Shown here one piece after another: positions 51,867 to 62,322 of a DNA stretch of 64,000 nt. How positions within the stretch are numbered: the stretch's first letter is position 1; each line of letters opens with the position of its first letter. The stretch is from Flavobacterium sp. (GTDB taxonomy: Bacteria > Bacteroidota > Bacteroidia > Flavobacteriales > Flavobacteriaceae). The position numbers and the translations under genes were made by a program. The notes beneath the pieces were generated by a model. It had not been told where the DNA came from and searched no databases. It saw nothing but the letters and a program-made list of their open reading frames with translations. The stretch lies in assembly GCF_027533505.1 (NCBI RefSeq), contig NZ_JAPZUB010000010.1, positions 29,575-93,574 of the forward strand. Reading direction: 5' to 3'.

Positions 51867-53198
51867 ATGCATATTGGTATTGATTTCATCGCGTTTGATT
51901 TCCCTCAACTCTACCTTCCCATACCCGAATTGGCGCAACACCGCCATATCGAAGCGGACAAACTAACCCAAGGATTGGGCTTACACCAAATGGCCATTCC
52001 CGATGTTTCGCAAGATGTGGTGACCTTTGCAGCCAATGCTGTGTATCGTTTGCTCAAACAGACGCAATTGTCCCCCGAAGCCATTGCCCGAATTTACGTG
52101 GGTAGTGAAAGTGGCGTTGACAGTTCGAAGCCCATTGGCTCGTATATCATTTCGTTGCTTGAATCCCGTTTTGGGACACGATCGTTCAAACATTGTGACA
52201 CCGTAGACCACACTTTTGCCTGTATTGGTGGTGTTGATGCTTTGCAGAGTTGCATTGATTTTGTGCGGCTCAACCCAACTCAAAAAGCCATAGTCGTAAC
52301 CACAGATATTGCCAAATACGATTTGGGTTCGTCTGGCGAGTACACGCAAGGTGCTGGTGCCTTAGCCTTACTGATCAGTGCCCAGCCGCGAATTGTAGCA
52401 CTGGATAATGTTACCGGCATTGGGACCGAAGGGGTCTTTGATTTTTTCAAACCACGACAAACGGTTTCAAAAGCGTCAATTACGGGAAGGAATGATAATC
52501 CCGAATGGATGGGAATTTTGGAAAATGAGGTAACCCTTTACAAAGAACAACCCGTTTTCGACGGCCAGTATTCCAATACCTGTTACATCAATCGCATTAC
52601 TGAAGCCTACCAGCATTTTAAACAATTACGTCCCCAAGAAGGAATACACTTCGACCGTTGGGCGCAATTGTTTATGCATTTACCTTATTGTTTCCAGGCC
52701 CGTCGCACGTTTAGCAGTATCTATGCGCAAGAGAAACATCCTGAAATATCGGGCGCGGAGGAGTTGAAAGCCATTGCCAAAAGTGATGCTTATCGCACTT
52801 TGGTCGCTCAAAAAATTGCCCCCAGTGAAAAAGCCTCGGGAGTCATGGGGAATCTCTATACGGGGTCGATTTTCTTGAGCCTGCTGTCAGGATTGAGTCA
52901 GGCGGCGACACAAACCGAAGAACTTGCAGCACAAACGGTTGGATTCATTGCTTACGGAAGCGGTTCGAAGGCTAAAGTCTTTGAAGGGCAAATACAACCC
53001 GGTTGGCGAGAAGCGATTCAAGCTGTTGAATTGTTTCAAACCCTTGAACAACGGAAAGCCATCGATTTTTATACCTACGAAAAATTACACAAAAAGGAAA
53101 TAACAGTCCCCGTAGGCACACCGCAAGGCTTTGTTTTGGAAAAAATCGAAAAAGAAAATCCTGTATTAGTTGGCGCGCGCTATTATGGGTTTCGTTAA
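51867..53198 (+). CDS. mvaS: Hydroxymethylglutaryl-CoA synthase
   Basis: A 443-residue enzyme of the mevalonate pathway, which Flavobacteriaceae use for isoprenoids; it condenses acetyl-CoA with acetoacetyl-CoA. Thiolase-fold motifs: RIYVGSESGVDSSKP, the nucleophile Cys in HTFACIGGVDAL, GAGALALLIS, the His in LFMHLPYCFQARR, and GFIAYGSGSKAKVFEG. The stop overlaps the convergent esterase gene by 4 nt. Confidence 0.9.
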   Translation: MHIGIDFIAFDFPQLYLPIPELAQHRHIEADKLTQGLGLHQMAIPDVSQDVVTFAANAVYRLLKQTQLSPEAIARIYVGSESGVDSSKPIGSYIISLLESRFGTRSFKHCDTVDHTFACIGGVDALQSCIDFVRLNPTQKAIVVTTDIAKYDLGSSGEYTQGAGALALLISAQPRIVALDNVTGIGTEGVFDFFKPRQTVSKASITGRNDNPEWMGILENEVTLYKEQPVFDGQYSNTCYINRITEAYQHFKQLRPQEGIHFDRWAQLFMHLPYCFQARRTFSSIYAQEKHPEISGAEELKAIAKSDAYRTLVAQKIAPSEKASGVMGNLYTGSIFLSLLSGLSQAATQTEELAAQTVGFIAYGSGSKAKVFEGQIQPGWREAIQAVELFQTLEQRKAIDFYTYEKLHKKEITVPVGTPQGFVLEKIEKENPVLVGARYYGFR

Positions 53199-54112
53199 TG
53201 TCCCAACAAAAACTGTATCGGAATGGCCAATCGTTTTTGCCAAGCCAGTTCGCTATGGTCTTCACCTTCAAACTTTCGGGTAATCCAATGCGATGCGTTC
53301 CAACCTTTGGCGCGCATCACCGCATCGACTTGTTGTTGAACGGGTTCATAGAGTGCATCTAACGTGGCGGTTCCGAAGTCAAAATAGATTTTTCGGGTAT
53401 TCACCTTGGGCAAATGTTTTTGTAAATACCGTATAAATTGAGCTGGAATTGGATTGTTTTCCATTGAAAAAACGCCGGGCCAATGGGTAGACAAACATGC
53501 CGCGCCCCCGAATACCTTCGGATACTCACAGAGCGCATACATCGAAATCAACCCTCCCATACTACTGCCCGCAATAAACGTATGAGCCGCATCGGTATAA
53601 ACCGCATAATGGCGATCGATATAGGGCTTGAGTTCTTTGACCAAAAATTTCAAATACTTGTCTGATTGCACAGTATAGTGTTGAAAAACCGAATTCCCAT
53701 TGGGACGGTTCACTTGGTAAAGCGAATCTTGCTGCCGTATTGATAACTGTTCAAAGGGTTTTTGAGGAAAATAATCAGCATGACGCGTTACTCCCCCATT
53801 CCACACCCCAACCACAATACAATCTTGAATCTTTCCCATTAGGGCGAGTTCACTCAATACATTATCCACCTCCCAAGCTTGTTTGTTCCAAGTGGTATTG
53901 GGGTCAAAAAGCATTTGCCCGTCGTGCATATAGAGCACATTGTATTTTTTGGCTTCCGAATACCCTTCAGGCAACCACACATCGACATGACGCGGAGTCA
54001 CATAATTGGATGGAAAATCAGCCAAACGCTCTAGGGTTCCGGACACTACCTTAGGTATTTCTTGGGCCTGTAACGACATCATGGCCAACCAAATAAAAAA
54101 TAAATATTTCAT
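53195..54112 (-). CDS. Secreted esterase, alpha/beta hydrolase (IroE/Fes-like)
   Basis: A 305-residue protein from ATG 54112 with a signal peptide (KYLFFIWLAMMSLQAQ). The D-form esterase features are HVDVWLPEGYSE, VLYMHDGQMLFD, the nucleophile Ser in AGSSMGGLISMYAL and a C-terminal His in EGEDHSELAWQ. Such periplasmic hydrolases cleave acyl or siderophore esters. No iron-uptake genes are nearby, so the substrate is open. Its start lies 12 nt after the stop of the ATPase gene, on the same strand, so the two are probably co-transcribed. Confidence 0.85.
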   Translation of the reverse strand: MKYLFFIWLAMMSLQAQEIPKVVSGTLERLADFPSNYVTPRHVDVWLPEGYSEAKKYNVLYMHDGQMLFDPNTTWNKQAWEVDNVLSELALMGKIQDCIVVGVWNGGVTRHADYFPQKPFEQLSIRQQDSLYQVNRPNGNSVFQHYTVQSDKYLKFLVKELKPYIDRHYAVYTDAAHTFIAGSSMGGLISMYALCEYPKVFGGAACLSTHWPGVFSMENNPIPAQFIRYLQKHLPKVNTRKIYFDFGTATLDALYEPVQQQVDAVMRAKGWNASHWITRKFEGEDHSELAWQKRLAIPIQFLLGH

Positions 54113-54123
54113 ACGCGTTTCTT

Positions 54124-55659
54124 TTACCCCAACCATCCATCGCGATCCAAACTACGGTATTGAATGGCTTCTGCAATATGCGCCGCTTCAACTTTAGGAT
54201 GGGCTTCTAAATCGGCTATGGTTCGGGCTACTTTTAAAATTCGATCATAAGCTCGGGCCGACAAATTGAGCCGTTCCATGGCATTTTTGAGCAAAGTTAG
54301 TGAGGATGCATCCAATTCACAATAGGTTCGAATCAATTGCGTACTCATTTGTGCATTGTAATGAATATTGGGGTACTCGGCAAAACGTTGGGTTTGTAGG
54401 TCACGCGCTGCGATCACCCGCTGTCGAATCACGGTGCTACTCTCTGCACGGCGGGTATCGGCCAACTTATCAAACGGCACTGGGGTGACTTCAATGTGAA
54501 TGTCAATACGGTCGAGTAGCGGCCCCGAAATTTTACTCAAATAACGCTGCATCTCGGCAGGTGATGTCGTTATGGGGGCATCGGGATCATTAAAAAAACC
54601 GCCCGGACTAGGATTCATGCTCGCGACCAACATGAAAGAAGACGGATACGTAATGGTGAACTTCGCCCTTGAAATGGTAACCTCACGGTCTTCGAGCGAT
54701 TGCCGCATTACTTCGAGTACTTCCCGTTTGAACTCGGGCAATTCATCCAGAAAAAGGACACCGTTGTGCGCCAAAGAAATTTCCCCCGGTTGCGGGTAGC
54801 TCCCTCCTCCTACTAAGGAAACGCTTGAAGCGGTGTGATGCGGATTCCGAAAAGGGCGTTGGCTAATGAGTCCCACCTCTTTGATTTTCCCCGCCACACT
54901 ATGAATTTTGGTAGTTTCTAGGGCTTCACGCAGGGTCATAGGAGGTAAAATACTCGGCAACCGTTTGGCCAACATGGTTTTTCCTGCGCCTGGGGGACCG
55001 ATGAGAATGATGTTATGCCCTCCTGCTGCGGCAATTTCCATACACCGTTTGATGGATTCTTGTCCTTTGACATCGGCAAAATCAAATTCAGGAAATTCCA
55101 TAGCTTGAAAAAATGTATCCCGCGTATTGACGGTAACGGGTTCGAGCGTAGACGTTCCGGAGAAAAAATCGATGACTTGTAAAACATTTTCGATTCCATA
55201 GACCTCCAAATCATCGACTATGGCCGCTTCCTGTGCGTTCTGTTGCGGTAAAAGAATTCCTTTAAAGCCTTCCTCACGGGCTTTAATGGCAATGGGAAGT
55301 GCCCCGCGTATGGGTTGCAATCCCCCGTCGAGCGACAATTCCCCCATGATGATGTATTGATCCAAAAAATCGGTTTGCAATTGGCCACTCGCTACCAAAA
55401 TTCCCAACGTCAAAGTCAGGTCGTACGCTGAACCCTCTTTGCGCAAATCAGCTGGCGCCATATTGATGGTGATTTTTTTTCCGGGCAATTCGTACCCGTT
55501 GTTTTTCAATGCGGCCGCAATACGGTAACTACTTTCTTTGATGGCATTGTCGGGGAGGCCCACCAAATGGTACCCGATTCCTTTGTCAACATTAACTTCT
55601 ACAGTGATGGTGGTGGCTTCTACGCCAAAGACGGCGCTGCCAAAAACTTTTACTAACAT
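54124..55659 (-). CDS. YifB/ComM family Mg chelatase-like AAA ATPase
   Basis: A 511-residue ATPase. The N-terminal domain starts KVFGSAVFGVEATTITVEV, with DLRKEGSAYDLTLTLGIL. The AAA core has Walker A LIGPPGAGKTMLAKRL, then PFRNPHHTASSVSLVGGG, Walker B NGVLFLDELPEFK and a C-terminal Mg-chelatase lid (ARAYDRILKVARTIADLE). ComM relatives drive branch migration in natural transformation. Length and motifs are complete. Confidence 0.94.
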   Translation of the reverse strand: MLVKVFGSAVFGVEATTITVEVNVDKGIGYHLVGLPDNAIKESSYRIAAALKNNGYELPGKKITINMAPADLRKEGSAYDLTLTLGILVASGQLQTDFLDQYIIMGELSLDGGLQPIRGALPIAIKAREEGFKGILLPQQNAQEAAIVDDLEVYGIENVLQVIDFFSGTSTLEPVTVNTRDTFFQAMEFPEFDFADVKGQESIKRCMEIAAAGGHNIILIGPPGAGKTMLAKRLPSILPPMTLREALETTKIHSVAGKIKEVGLISQRPFRNPHHTASSVSLVGGGSYPQPGEISLAHNGVLFLDELPEFKREVLEVMRQSLEDREVTISRAKFTITYPSSFMLVASMNPSPGGFFNDPDAPITTSPAEMQRYLSKISGPLLDRIDIHIEVTPVPFDKLADTRRAESSTVIRQRVIAARDLQTQRFAEYPNIHYNAQMSTQLIRTYCELDASSLTLLKNAMERLNLSARAYDRILKVARTIADLEAHPKVEAAHIAEAIQYRSLDRDGWLG

Positions 55660-55812
55660 GGCATGTAATTTAAATTAGGCTAATATTATACTTACGAAGG
55701 TACTTCTTTTTTCTTGAAATAAAACATCCACTGCCTTTTTGGTCGTTATTTCAATACCACGAAAGCTAAAATGTAAAACACTATTAACTTTTTGTAAACT
55801 ATATTTGTCAAT

Positions 55813-55835
55813 ATGTAAAATATGCTTTACATTTG
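55813..55835 (+). promoter_or_regulatory. Promoter and overlapping operator of the membrane protein-XRE pair
   Basis: The -7 element TACATTTG (55828-55835) is a perfect consensus, with TTTG 20 bp upstream. ATGTAAA-N6-TTTACAT (55813-55832) is a perfect 7-bp inverted repeat that covers the -7 element, and a further ATGTAAA half-site lies at 55771-55777. This fits autorepression by the XRE regulator. Confidence 0.6.
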
Positions 55836-55860
55836 AATTGTTCTTTTTAATTACTGTACT

Positions 55861-56340
55861 ATGAAAACAAATTTTTTATTTCCAAATTCATGGAAAATGG
55901 TGGGATGGTTGCTTTTCATTCCGGGGATTATGTTGGTACTTGTCGGATCGTTTTTGAATGTGAGCCTCGATGATTTTTTACAAACCAAAGTTTTAGCGCT
56001 CTACAGTGATCCCATTTTGGGGACATCAGGGTGGTTTACATGGGTGGAAAATGGCATTGCGGACGAACTTTTAACGGTAATGGTGATTGGAGATGGACTT
56101 TTAGTAGGATTTTCAAAAACGAAAAATGAGGATGAAATGATTAGCAGTCTTCGCTATGAGAGTTTGGTTTGGGCCACCTACCTAAACTATGGTATCATTT
56201 TGTTTACGACGCTTTTTGTTTTTGGAGTTGCCTACATGAATGTGTTGATTCATAACTTATTTACCTTATTATTCTTTTTTATCTTGCGGTTTCATTACCG
56301 TATTTATAAGGTATCTAAATCGGCTGACTATGAAGAATAA
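55861..56340 (+). CDS. Membrane protein cotranscribed with an XRE regulator
   Basis: A 159-residue protein with four transmembrane helices (about 13-30, 70-84, 104-122, 126-142). The loop SKTKNEDEMISSLRYESLVWA is typical of a Bacteroidota family always found with a small HTH regulator. Function unknown. The regulator gene overlaps its end by 11 nt. Confidence 0.75.
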   Translation: MKTNFLFPNSWKMVGWLLFIPGIMLVLVGSFLNVSLDDFLQTKVLALYSDPILGTSGWFTWVENGIADELLTVMVIGDGLLVGFSKTKNEDEMISSLRYESLVWATYLNYGIILFTTLFVFGVAYMNVLIHNLFTLLFFFILRFHYRIYKVSKSADYEE

Positions 56341-56530
56341 ATTGAAAATATTGCGCGCCACCAAAAACATTTCGCAAGAGGAATTGGCGAAACACATTGA
56401 GGTCAGTCGGCAAACGATTCATGCGATGGAGAAAGGAAAATACGTTCCCTCTACGGTGTTGGCACTGAAATTGAGTCGTTTTTTTGAACAACCGGTAGAA
56501 GAAATCTTCGAATTGGAAGAGGACGATTAA
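56330..56530 (+). CDS. XRE family transcriptional regulator, YozG/YpfR-like
   Basis: A 66-residue single-domain helix-turn-helix protein: ISQEELAKHIEVSRQTIHAMEKG is the DNA-binding unit, and the ending FFEQPVEEIFELEED is the standard tail of this short class. It overlaps the membrane protein gene and most likely represses their shared promoter. Confidence 0.9.
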   Translation: MKNKLKILRATKNISQEELAKHIEVSRQTIHAMEKGKYVPSTVLALKLSRFFEQPVEEIFELEEDD

Positions 56531-56531
56531 A

Positions 56532-56558
56532 AAAATCCCAAGTGCTCCTTGGGATTTT
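56532..56558. terminator. Terminator between the XRE gene and dsbD
   Basis: AAAATCCCAAG (56532-56542) pairs perfectly with CTTGGGATTTT (56548-56558) around a 5-nt loop. It serves both convergent transcripts. Confidence 0.9.
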
Positions 56559-56562
56559 CGTT

Positions 56563-58560
56563 TTACTTAAAGTTTTTAATACCGTCTTCCAACCATTTTT
56601 TATACGTTAGAATATCGGGAGTGTATCCTACGGGAGCATTCAAATCGTTACCGTCTGGCGATTGAATGACATACAAGGGTTGTGCATTATTTTGATATCG
56701 GGTAATCTGAAAATCACTCCATTTATTTCCAATCGTAACAATCTCTTTTCCTGTGGTCTTTGAGATGTATTGTTGTGCTTTGGGCAATTCAATTTTCCGG
56801 TCACAAATCAAAGAAATGAGAACCACTTTATCTTTTAATATTGGTAAAATCTTGTCAGAGGACCACACAAAATCTTCCATTTTGCGACAGTTCACGCAGG
56901 CATCCCCCGTAAAATCAACAAGCACCGGTTTGTTTACTTTTTTAGCATACGCCAATCCTGTTTCATAATCGTCAAAAGCGATAATTCCATGGGGACCCAC
57001 ATGGGCTCCTGTTGGTAACGTACCCGTTGCTGCATGGCCACCGCCTCCCAAACCGTTGGGACTTTCACTATAGTGCATGGGTGGTGGGAAACCCGAAATG
57101 AGTTTTAAAGGAGCACCCCACAATCCTGGGATTAAATACAGTGTAAAAATGGAAACCAACAAAGCCATAAATAATCGTCCCACCGATAAATGGGTGACGG
57201 GACTATCATGAGGCAGCGTTAATTTCCCAAATAAATACACGGCCCAAGCGCCAAAAATAATAATCCATACCGCTAAAAATAACTCACGTTCGAAGTAATG
57301 TTTTTGCAACACTAAATCGGCATTGGATAAGAATTTAAAGGCCAAAGCCAATTCCAAAAATCCGAGGGATACTTTAACGGTATTCAACCAGCCGCCTGAT
57401 TTTGGTAATGTATTCATCCACCCTGGGAATAGGGCAAATAACATAAACGGCAATGCTAATGCAGAGGAGAATCCAAGCATACCAATGAGTGGAGCTAACC
57501 CTCCTTTGGAAGCTGCTTGCACAAGTAAGGTTCCCACGATAGGACCCGTACAAGAAAACGAAACGATGGCCAAAGCGAGTGCCATGAATACTATTCCAAT
57601 CAATCCCCCTCGATCTGATTGACGGTCAACTTTATTGGCCCAAGAGTTGGGAAGCACAATTTCAAAAGCCCCCAAAAATGAAGCGGCAAAAAAGAGCAAT
57701 AAAGCAAAAAACAGTAGGTTAAACCATACATTGGTTGACAGTGCATTCAAGGCATCGGCTCCGAAAATAGCGGTCACCAATGAACCGAGTACGATATAAA
57801 TCAGAATAATAGACACCCCATAAATAATCGCGTTCTTTTTGCCTTGGGCTTTATTTTTGCTCTGTTTGGTAAAAAAACTTACTGTCATTGGAATCATTGG
57901 AAATACACATGGGGTAAGTAAGGCCGCAAAACCTCCCAAAAAGGACAAGAGGAAAATCGACCATATACTTTTGTCTTCGACAGCTCCTTTGGCCACTTTA
58001 ACGGTTGCTGTCGCATTTTCAACGGGAGCTTTGGACTTTAATTTTGTGGTGTCACCTGCAGCAATAAGGGTATCTTTGGGAACCGTTGGGGCCGGTATGG
58101 CCGCTGCTTTGATTTCAGGGAGTTCAAAGGTAAAAAGCTTGTTGTCATTGATACACTGTTCTTTACAAACTTGATAGTCTAGATTAAGTTGAATGGATCT
58201 CAGCTTCGGATTGGTCACTTTTACCTTTTGCGTCACCACCACTTTATGTTCGAATAAATATTCGTCCACACCAAATATATCGCTATACACTTTTTTGTAC
58301 GGGCTTTCTTTGGCTTTGCCTATTAATTCATAATTCCCTTTGGTGTTTTTGAAGGTAAGCACCATGGGCAACGACCCGCCATCGGGCGTAAATTGAGAAT
58401 ATACATGCCAACCCTCTTCAATAGTTCCAGTGGCAATTAAATTAAACTCGGTTTCGGAAAGTTTTTCGGTTTTTGACGTCCATTTGACAGGCGTTTTAAT
58501 CTGACCCAAAGCCGTGAAGCCGGTCAGGAGTGCAAGCATCGCTAAGCAAAAATTTCTCAT
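56563..58560 (-). CDS. dsbD: Thiol:disulfide interchange protein DsbD
   Basis: A 665-residue membrane reductase. A signal peptide and an N-terminal DsbD-alpha domain (ending [15 protein letters not shown] with its Cys pair) precede eight transmembrane helices (about 200-480; [17 protein letters not shown] and [15 protein letters not shown] hold the membrane Cys pair). A C-terminal thioredoxin domain has [14 protein letters not shown]. It passes electrons from cytosolic thioredoxin to periplasmic thiols. A glycine/histidine-rich linker before the thioredoxin domain is long. It overlaps the tilS stop by 4 nt. Confidence 0.93.
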   Translation of the reverse strand: MRNFCLAMLALLTGFTALGQIKTPVKWTSKTEKLSETEFNLIATGTIEEGWHVYSQFTPDGGSLPMVLTFKNTKGNYELIGKAKESPYKKVYSDIFGVDEYLFEHKVVVTQKVKVTNPKLRSIQLNLDYQVCKEQCINDNKLFTFELPEIKAAAIPAPTVPKDTLIAAGDTTKLKSKAPVENATATVKVAKGAVEDKSIWSIFLLSFLGGFAALLTPCVFPMIPMTVSFFTKQSKNKAQGKKNAIIYGVSIILIYIVLGSLVTAIFGADALNALSTNVWFNLLFFALLLFFAASFLGAFEIVLPNSWANKVDRQSDRGGLIGIVFMALALAIVSFSCTGPIVGTLLVQAASKGGLAPLIGMLGFSSALALPFMLFALFPGWMNTLPKSGGWLNTVKVSLGFLELALAFKFLSNADLVLQKHYFERELFLAVWIIIFGAWAVYLFGKLTLPHDSPVTHLSVGRLFMALLVSIFTLYLIPGLWGAPLKLISGFPPPMHYSESPNGLGGGGHAATGTLPTGAHVGPHGIIAFDDYETGLAYAKKVNKPVLVDFTGDACVNCRKMEDFVWSSDKILPILKDKVVLISLICDRKIELPKAQQYISKTTGKEIVTIGNKWSDFQITRYQNNAQPLYVIQSPDGNDLNAPVGYTPDILTYKKWLEDGIKNFK

Positions 58561-59864
58561 TCGGAAAGGGTAATTTTTAGTATCGTTTGTGTTTGTTCCG
58601 TCACTTTGAAGCGGTTATCAGCCCGATGGCCAATCACCCACACTATTTTGTTTCCCGAGCACAACAACCATTGCCGTTCTTTATCGGTGAGGCTGAACTT
58701 TTCATCTTTAAAAAACTTGCTCAGCTTTTTAGTGCCTTGCAATCCAAAGGGATGAAAAAGGTCTCCTTCTTGCCATTTGCGAAGCGTTAACGGATACTCC
58801 AGCAAATCAGCGTCCACAAATATAGTTGAAGACGTTACATTTTGAATGTCACTTACATTACAAAACGTCAATTTTAGGGGGAAATTAAGATGCAATTGGG
58901 TGCGGTCAATGGTATACACCGCCAAACGTGGTTCATGCCGAGCCGCCAAAACCAGATGGGTTCGGTTTTTGAAAAGAATAAAATTAGGCGCTAAAACCTG
59001 CTTCCCGGTTTCTGCAAAAGGCAATTGATAAATATCCTCCCAAGCCGTAAATCCGTAATTTTTAAGCCAATAATACAAAAGCGCTCTAGAGGAAGGTACA
59101 CTATTGAGGGGAGAAATTGCCAAATGAAATTCGTTGCCGTGTTGGGAAAGATGCTGTTCCAAAAAATTAGCTACGGCCCAATCGGCTAACGTCTTCGTTT
59201 CTTGTAGATAAGCCAAGGTTTTTTGAAAATTTTCCAACAAAGCTGGATTCATGCCCTTCAAAACAGGCACGACTTCATGCCGGAGGGCGTTTCGTTGGTA
59301 GTAGGAATTCCCGTTGCTCGAATCTTCACGCCATGAGATTAGGTACTCCGCCGCATAATTTTCAATCGTTGTTCGGGAAAAAGGCAAAAGCGGTCGCACT
59401 ATAGTTCCGTTTTGTGCGGGTATTCCAGTGAGTCCATCCCAACCTGTACCCCGTGTGAGATTGATCAAAAAGGTTTCCAACACATCATCGGCTTGGTGGG
59501 CAGTCAGCACATAATCATATCCTTCCCGCACCCGCAAGGTTTCAAACCAATCGTAGCGTAACTGACGGGCGGTCATTTGTATGGACAAGCCTTTTTCTTC
59601 TGCAAAAACAGCCGTGTTAAATCGGTTTACAAAAAAGGGAATACGGTTTTCACGGCAATACTCGCGAACAAAAATTTCATCGGCATCGCTCTCTTCGCCA
59701 CGTAAACCAAAGTTGCAGTGTGCTACTCCTACGTTCCAATCCAATTGGCGGCATAAGGAAAGTAGAACCATACTATCGATTCCACCGCTCACCGCGAGAA
59801 GACAACGGTGGTGTTGTAAAAAAGGGAAAGTTTGGTTGATATGGTGTTGAAACGCGTTTAACAT
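58557..59864 (-). CDS. tilS: tRNA(Ile)-lysidine synthase
   Basis: A 435-residue enzyme that adds lysine to C34 of tRNA-Ile(CAU). The PP-loop [16 protein letters not shown], then [19 protein letters not shown] and [22 protein letters not shown], are diagnostic; the C-terminal domain ends [13 protein letters not shown]. Start ATG 59864, 3 nt after the pabB stop; the longer frame into pabB was rejected. Confidence 0.94.
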   Translation of the reverse strand: MLNAFQHHINQTFPFLQHHRCLLAVSGGIDSMVLLSLCRQLDWNVGVAHCNFGLRGEESDADEIFVREYCRENRIPFFVNRFNTAVFAEEKGLSIQMTARQLRYDWFETLRVREGYDYVLTAHQADDVLETFLINLTRGTGWDGLTGIPAQNGTIVRPLLPFSRTTIENYAAEYLISWREDSSNGNSYYQRNALRHEVVPVLKGMNPALLENFQKTLAYLQETKTLADWAVANFLEQHLSQHGNEFHLAISPLNSVPSSRALLYYWLKNYGFTAWEDIYQLPFAETGKQVLAPNFILFKNRTHLVLAARHEPRLAVYTIDRTQLHLNFPLKLTFCNVSDIQNVTSSTIFVDADLLEYPLTLRKWQEGDLFHPFGLQGTKKLSKFFKDEKFSLTDKERQWLLCSGNKIVWVIGHRADNRFKVTEQTQTILKITLSE

Positions 59865-59866
59865 AC

Positions 59867-61171
59867 TCAAAGATACGGATTTATTTTGCCGCCCAATACG
59901 TCTTGCATCGCTTTTGCTTTCAACAAACATTCAGCATATTCATCGTTGGCATTCGCTTGAGCTGTAACCGCACTCCCAACGGAAACGGAAACATAGCCTT
60001 TTTGGGCATTGTAGGCAATACTGCGAATCACCACATTAAAATCGAAGTCGCCCTCAGGAGTAAAATACCCCACTGCCCCACTGTAAATGCCACGCTTTGT
60101 TGCTTCCACTTTTTCAATGATTTGCATGGCTGCAATTTTGGGTGCTCCAGTCATACTTCCCATGGGAAAGGTGGTTTGTAACAGTGATATGGGGGAACAA
60201 TCCTCGGCCACCGTACTGCGAATGGTAGAAATCATTTGATGCACTTGTTTGAAGGAATATACTTCACACAAGGCTTCAACGGCGACACTCCCTTTTTCGG
60301 CTGTACGTGACAAGTCGTTACGGACCAAATCGACAATCATTATATTCTCTGAACGCTCTTTTTCATTGCGTTGCAAATCGATTTTCAGTTGTGCATCTTC
60401 TTCTGGCGTGTTGCCGCGCCGCGCCGTCCCTTTTATGGGTTGTGAAATTACAGTTGTTCCCGATTTTCGTAAGTACCGTTCTGGGGAAGCCGAAAGTAAA
60501 TAGCGAACATCTTGTTTTAAAAAAACGGCAAACGGGGGTTCGGAGCGCGCATTCAATTGGAAAAACACCTCCTGCGGATTAAGAATGACTCCTTCTTGAA
60601 AAAATTCCATACAGAAATTCACTTCATAAATCACCCCTTGCTGAATGTAGTGCACTAGTTCTTTAAATTTCTCATGGTACGCTTTTTCGGAAATACGGGC
60701 TTGTAACGGAATCGAGGGCGCACTTGAAGGGGAAAGCGTCTGTGCTTCAATAGCGGCGAGATCGGACTCCAATTCTTCTGCCCAACCGTTTAAATAGGCA
60801 GCAAATACTTGACCTTGTTGGGAATAAATTATTTTTTTGGGTTGAAAAAAAAACAAATCGGGAAACGCCAAACCATCGTAATTGTGGGAATGCAGGTCTT
60901 CGGTATCGTTTTTTAAATCATAACCCAAATACCCAAACAACCAATCGCGGGTTTGCGACTGATAGGCTTGCAATTCGGCAAACGCTTGATGGGTATCGGT
61001 TTGTCGAACGGTAAAAGCATCCCACGCTACCAACCAATCAAACTTGCTGTACAAATGCGTTTGTTCATTGGACTCGAGATAAACTACTTCGCGGGCTTCT
61101 TGTGTATAGTGAAGTAACTTTTTTTTCCACAAAGGGGTGACTTCAATAGCTATTGGAAAGGTCGTTCGCAT
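59867..61171 (-). CDS. pabB: Aminodeoxychorismate synthase component I
   Basis: A 434-residue chorismate-using enzyme of folate synthesis. The conserved end block is present: SPERYLRKSGTTVISQPIKG, IMIVDLVRNDLSRTA, FPMGSMTGAPKIAAMQIIE, RGIYSGAVGYFTPEG, FNVVIRSI and VGSAVTA. The N-terminal lid is shortened as in PabB rather than TrpE. It is the first gene of the pabB-tilS-dsbD operon. Confidence 0.92.
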   Translation of the reverse strand: MRTTFPIAIEVTPLWKKKLLHYTQEAREVVYLESNEQTHLYSKFDWLVAWDAFTVRQTDTHQAFAELQAYQSQTRDWLFGYLGYDLKNDTEDLHSHNYDGLAFPDLFFFQPKKIIYSQQGQVFAAYLNGWAEELESDLAAIEAQTLSPSSAPSIPLQARISEKAYHEKFKELVHYIQQGVIYEVNFCMEFFQEGVILNPQEVFFQLNARSEPPFAVFLKQDVRYLLSASPERYLRKSGTTVISQPIKGTARRGNTPEEDAQLKIDLQRNEKERSENIMIVDLVRNDLSRTAEKGSVAVEALCEVYSFKQVHQMISTIRSTVAEDCSPISLLQTTFPMGSMTGAPKIAAMQIIEKVEATKRGIYSGAVGYFTPEGDFDFNVVIRSIAYNAQKGYVSVSVGSAVTAQANANDEYAECLLKAKAMQDVLGGKINPYL

Positions 61172-61347
61172 ACGGTCAAAAGTAATGCATTTTCATTCGG
61201 AATAAAAATGGGTTTTGGCTTTGGCACGATTTTTATAGCTTACGATTAAAACCCCATTAAAAAACAAATTACTTCTTTAATCCTAACTCATTTTATGCAA
61301 TATAAATACACTTAATCACTTATTGTATCACTTTAAATTTTAATTGT

Positions 61348-62244
61348 ATGAAAAAAAAGGCTTTGTTCCTCTTGAGTGCAGGAATGTTAATTACAAGTGT
61401 GGGGTGTCAAAAGCAAGAAGCGGATCACACTTCAGCCCTGAATGCTACCGATTCGGTGGCTGTGGCTTCAAAGGGAATGACGAGTGAAGTCGCCAAACCT
61501 TTGGCCTCTTCCGAAAAAAAATTTGTCCGTAGTGGCGAAGCGCGGGTCAAAGTAAACAATGTAGTACAATCAACCCACCGCATTGAACAAGCTGTGAGTC
61601 GCGCGGGTGGATTTATTACCCAAAGCGATTTGACGTCGGTGGTAGATCGTCAAGAAGAAACGCAAGTGAGCGCCGATAGTGTTTGGGTTACCACGCAATA
61701 CCACACCCAAAGCACGCTCACGTTGCGTATTCCTGAGCAGGAACTGCCTTCGGTGTTGCAACACATTGCCCAAGAAATTGTGTATTTGGATTATCGAAAG
61801 TTGGGCGCTGAGGATGTAACCCTACACCTTTTGAATCATACACTGGAACAGCAGCGGCATCAAAAAAGTGCCGAACGTTTGGCGCAAAAAATCGATACCA
61901 ATAAAGGCCGTTTAGATCCCGTCATAGCTGCCGAAAAGGAACGCAGCGACAAGCAAGCCCAAGCCGATGGGAAATACATCGAGAAATTGGCTTTATCTGA
62001 TAAGGTGCGTTATGCCACGCTAACCTTGGCATTATATCAAGAACCGGCTGTGCTCAATGAACGAAAAGCCCTTTTAAGTGTGCCCGAACGGTTGCGTCCC
62101 TCCCTTGGTTTTCAACTGTGGGAAAATGCAAAAATTGGATGGTCGGCCTTGGAGCAGCTACTTTCTTTTCTCATTCTTTTTTGGCCACTAGGTGTTCTAG
62201 GAACATTGGGCTATATGGGCTATCGGCGTTGGGGGCGAAAGTAA
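61348..62244 (+). CDS. DUF4349 domain lipoprotein
   Basis: A 298-residue lipoprotein: signal peptide with lipobox LITSVGC and Cys at residue 20. After a low-complexity linker, FVRSGEARVKVNNVVQSTH starts the DUF4349 domain, with IEQAVSRAGGFITQSD and a helical coiled stretch (LEQQRHQKSAERLAQKI). A C-terminal transmembrane helix (about 270-290, FLILFWPLGVLGTLGYMGY) is present. Probably envelope-bound; its role is unknown. Confidence 0.85.
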   Translation: MKKKALFLLSAGMLITSVGCQKQEADHTSALNATDSVAVASKGMTSEVAKPLASSEKKFVRSGEARVKVNNVVQSTHRIEQAVSRAGGFITQSDLTSVVDRQEETQVSADSVWVTTQYHTQSTLTLRIPEQELPSVLQHIAQEIVYLDYRKLGAEDVTLHLLNHTLEQQRHQKSAERLAQKIDTNKGRLDPVIAAEKERSDKQAQADGKYIEKLALSDKVRYATLTLALYQEPAVLNERKALLSVPERLRPSLGFQLWENAKIGWSALEQLLSFLILFWPLGVLGTLGYMGYRRWGRK

Positions 62245-62250
62245 AAACCA

Positions 62251-62280
62251 AACCATCGGAGGAATCCGGTGGTTTTTTGT
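62251..62280 (+). terminator. Terminator after the DUF4349 gene
   Basis: AACCATCGG (62251-62259) pairs with CCGGTGGTT (62266-62274), one T-G wobble, and runs into T6. Confidence 0.82.
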
Positions 62281-62294
62281 TTTATATTATTTTG

Positions 62295-62302
62295 TAGTTT
62301 TG
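62295..62302 (+). promoter_or_regulatory. -7 element of the DoxX-TPR unit
   Basis: TAGTTTTG is a perfect TAnnTTTG match, 20 bp before ATG 62323 and just after the terminator. The -33 match is poor (TTG only about 15 bp upstream). Confidence 0.4.
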
Positions 62303-62322
62303 GTACAATAAACGTTTGCATC

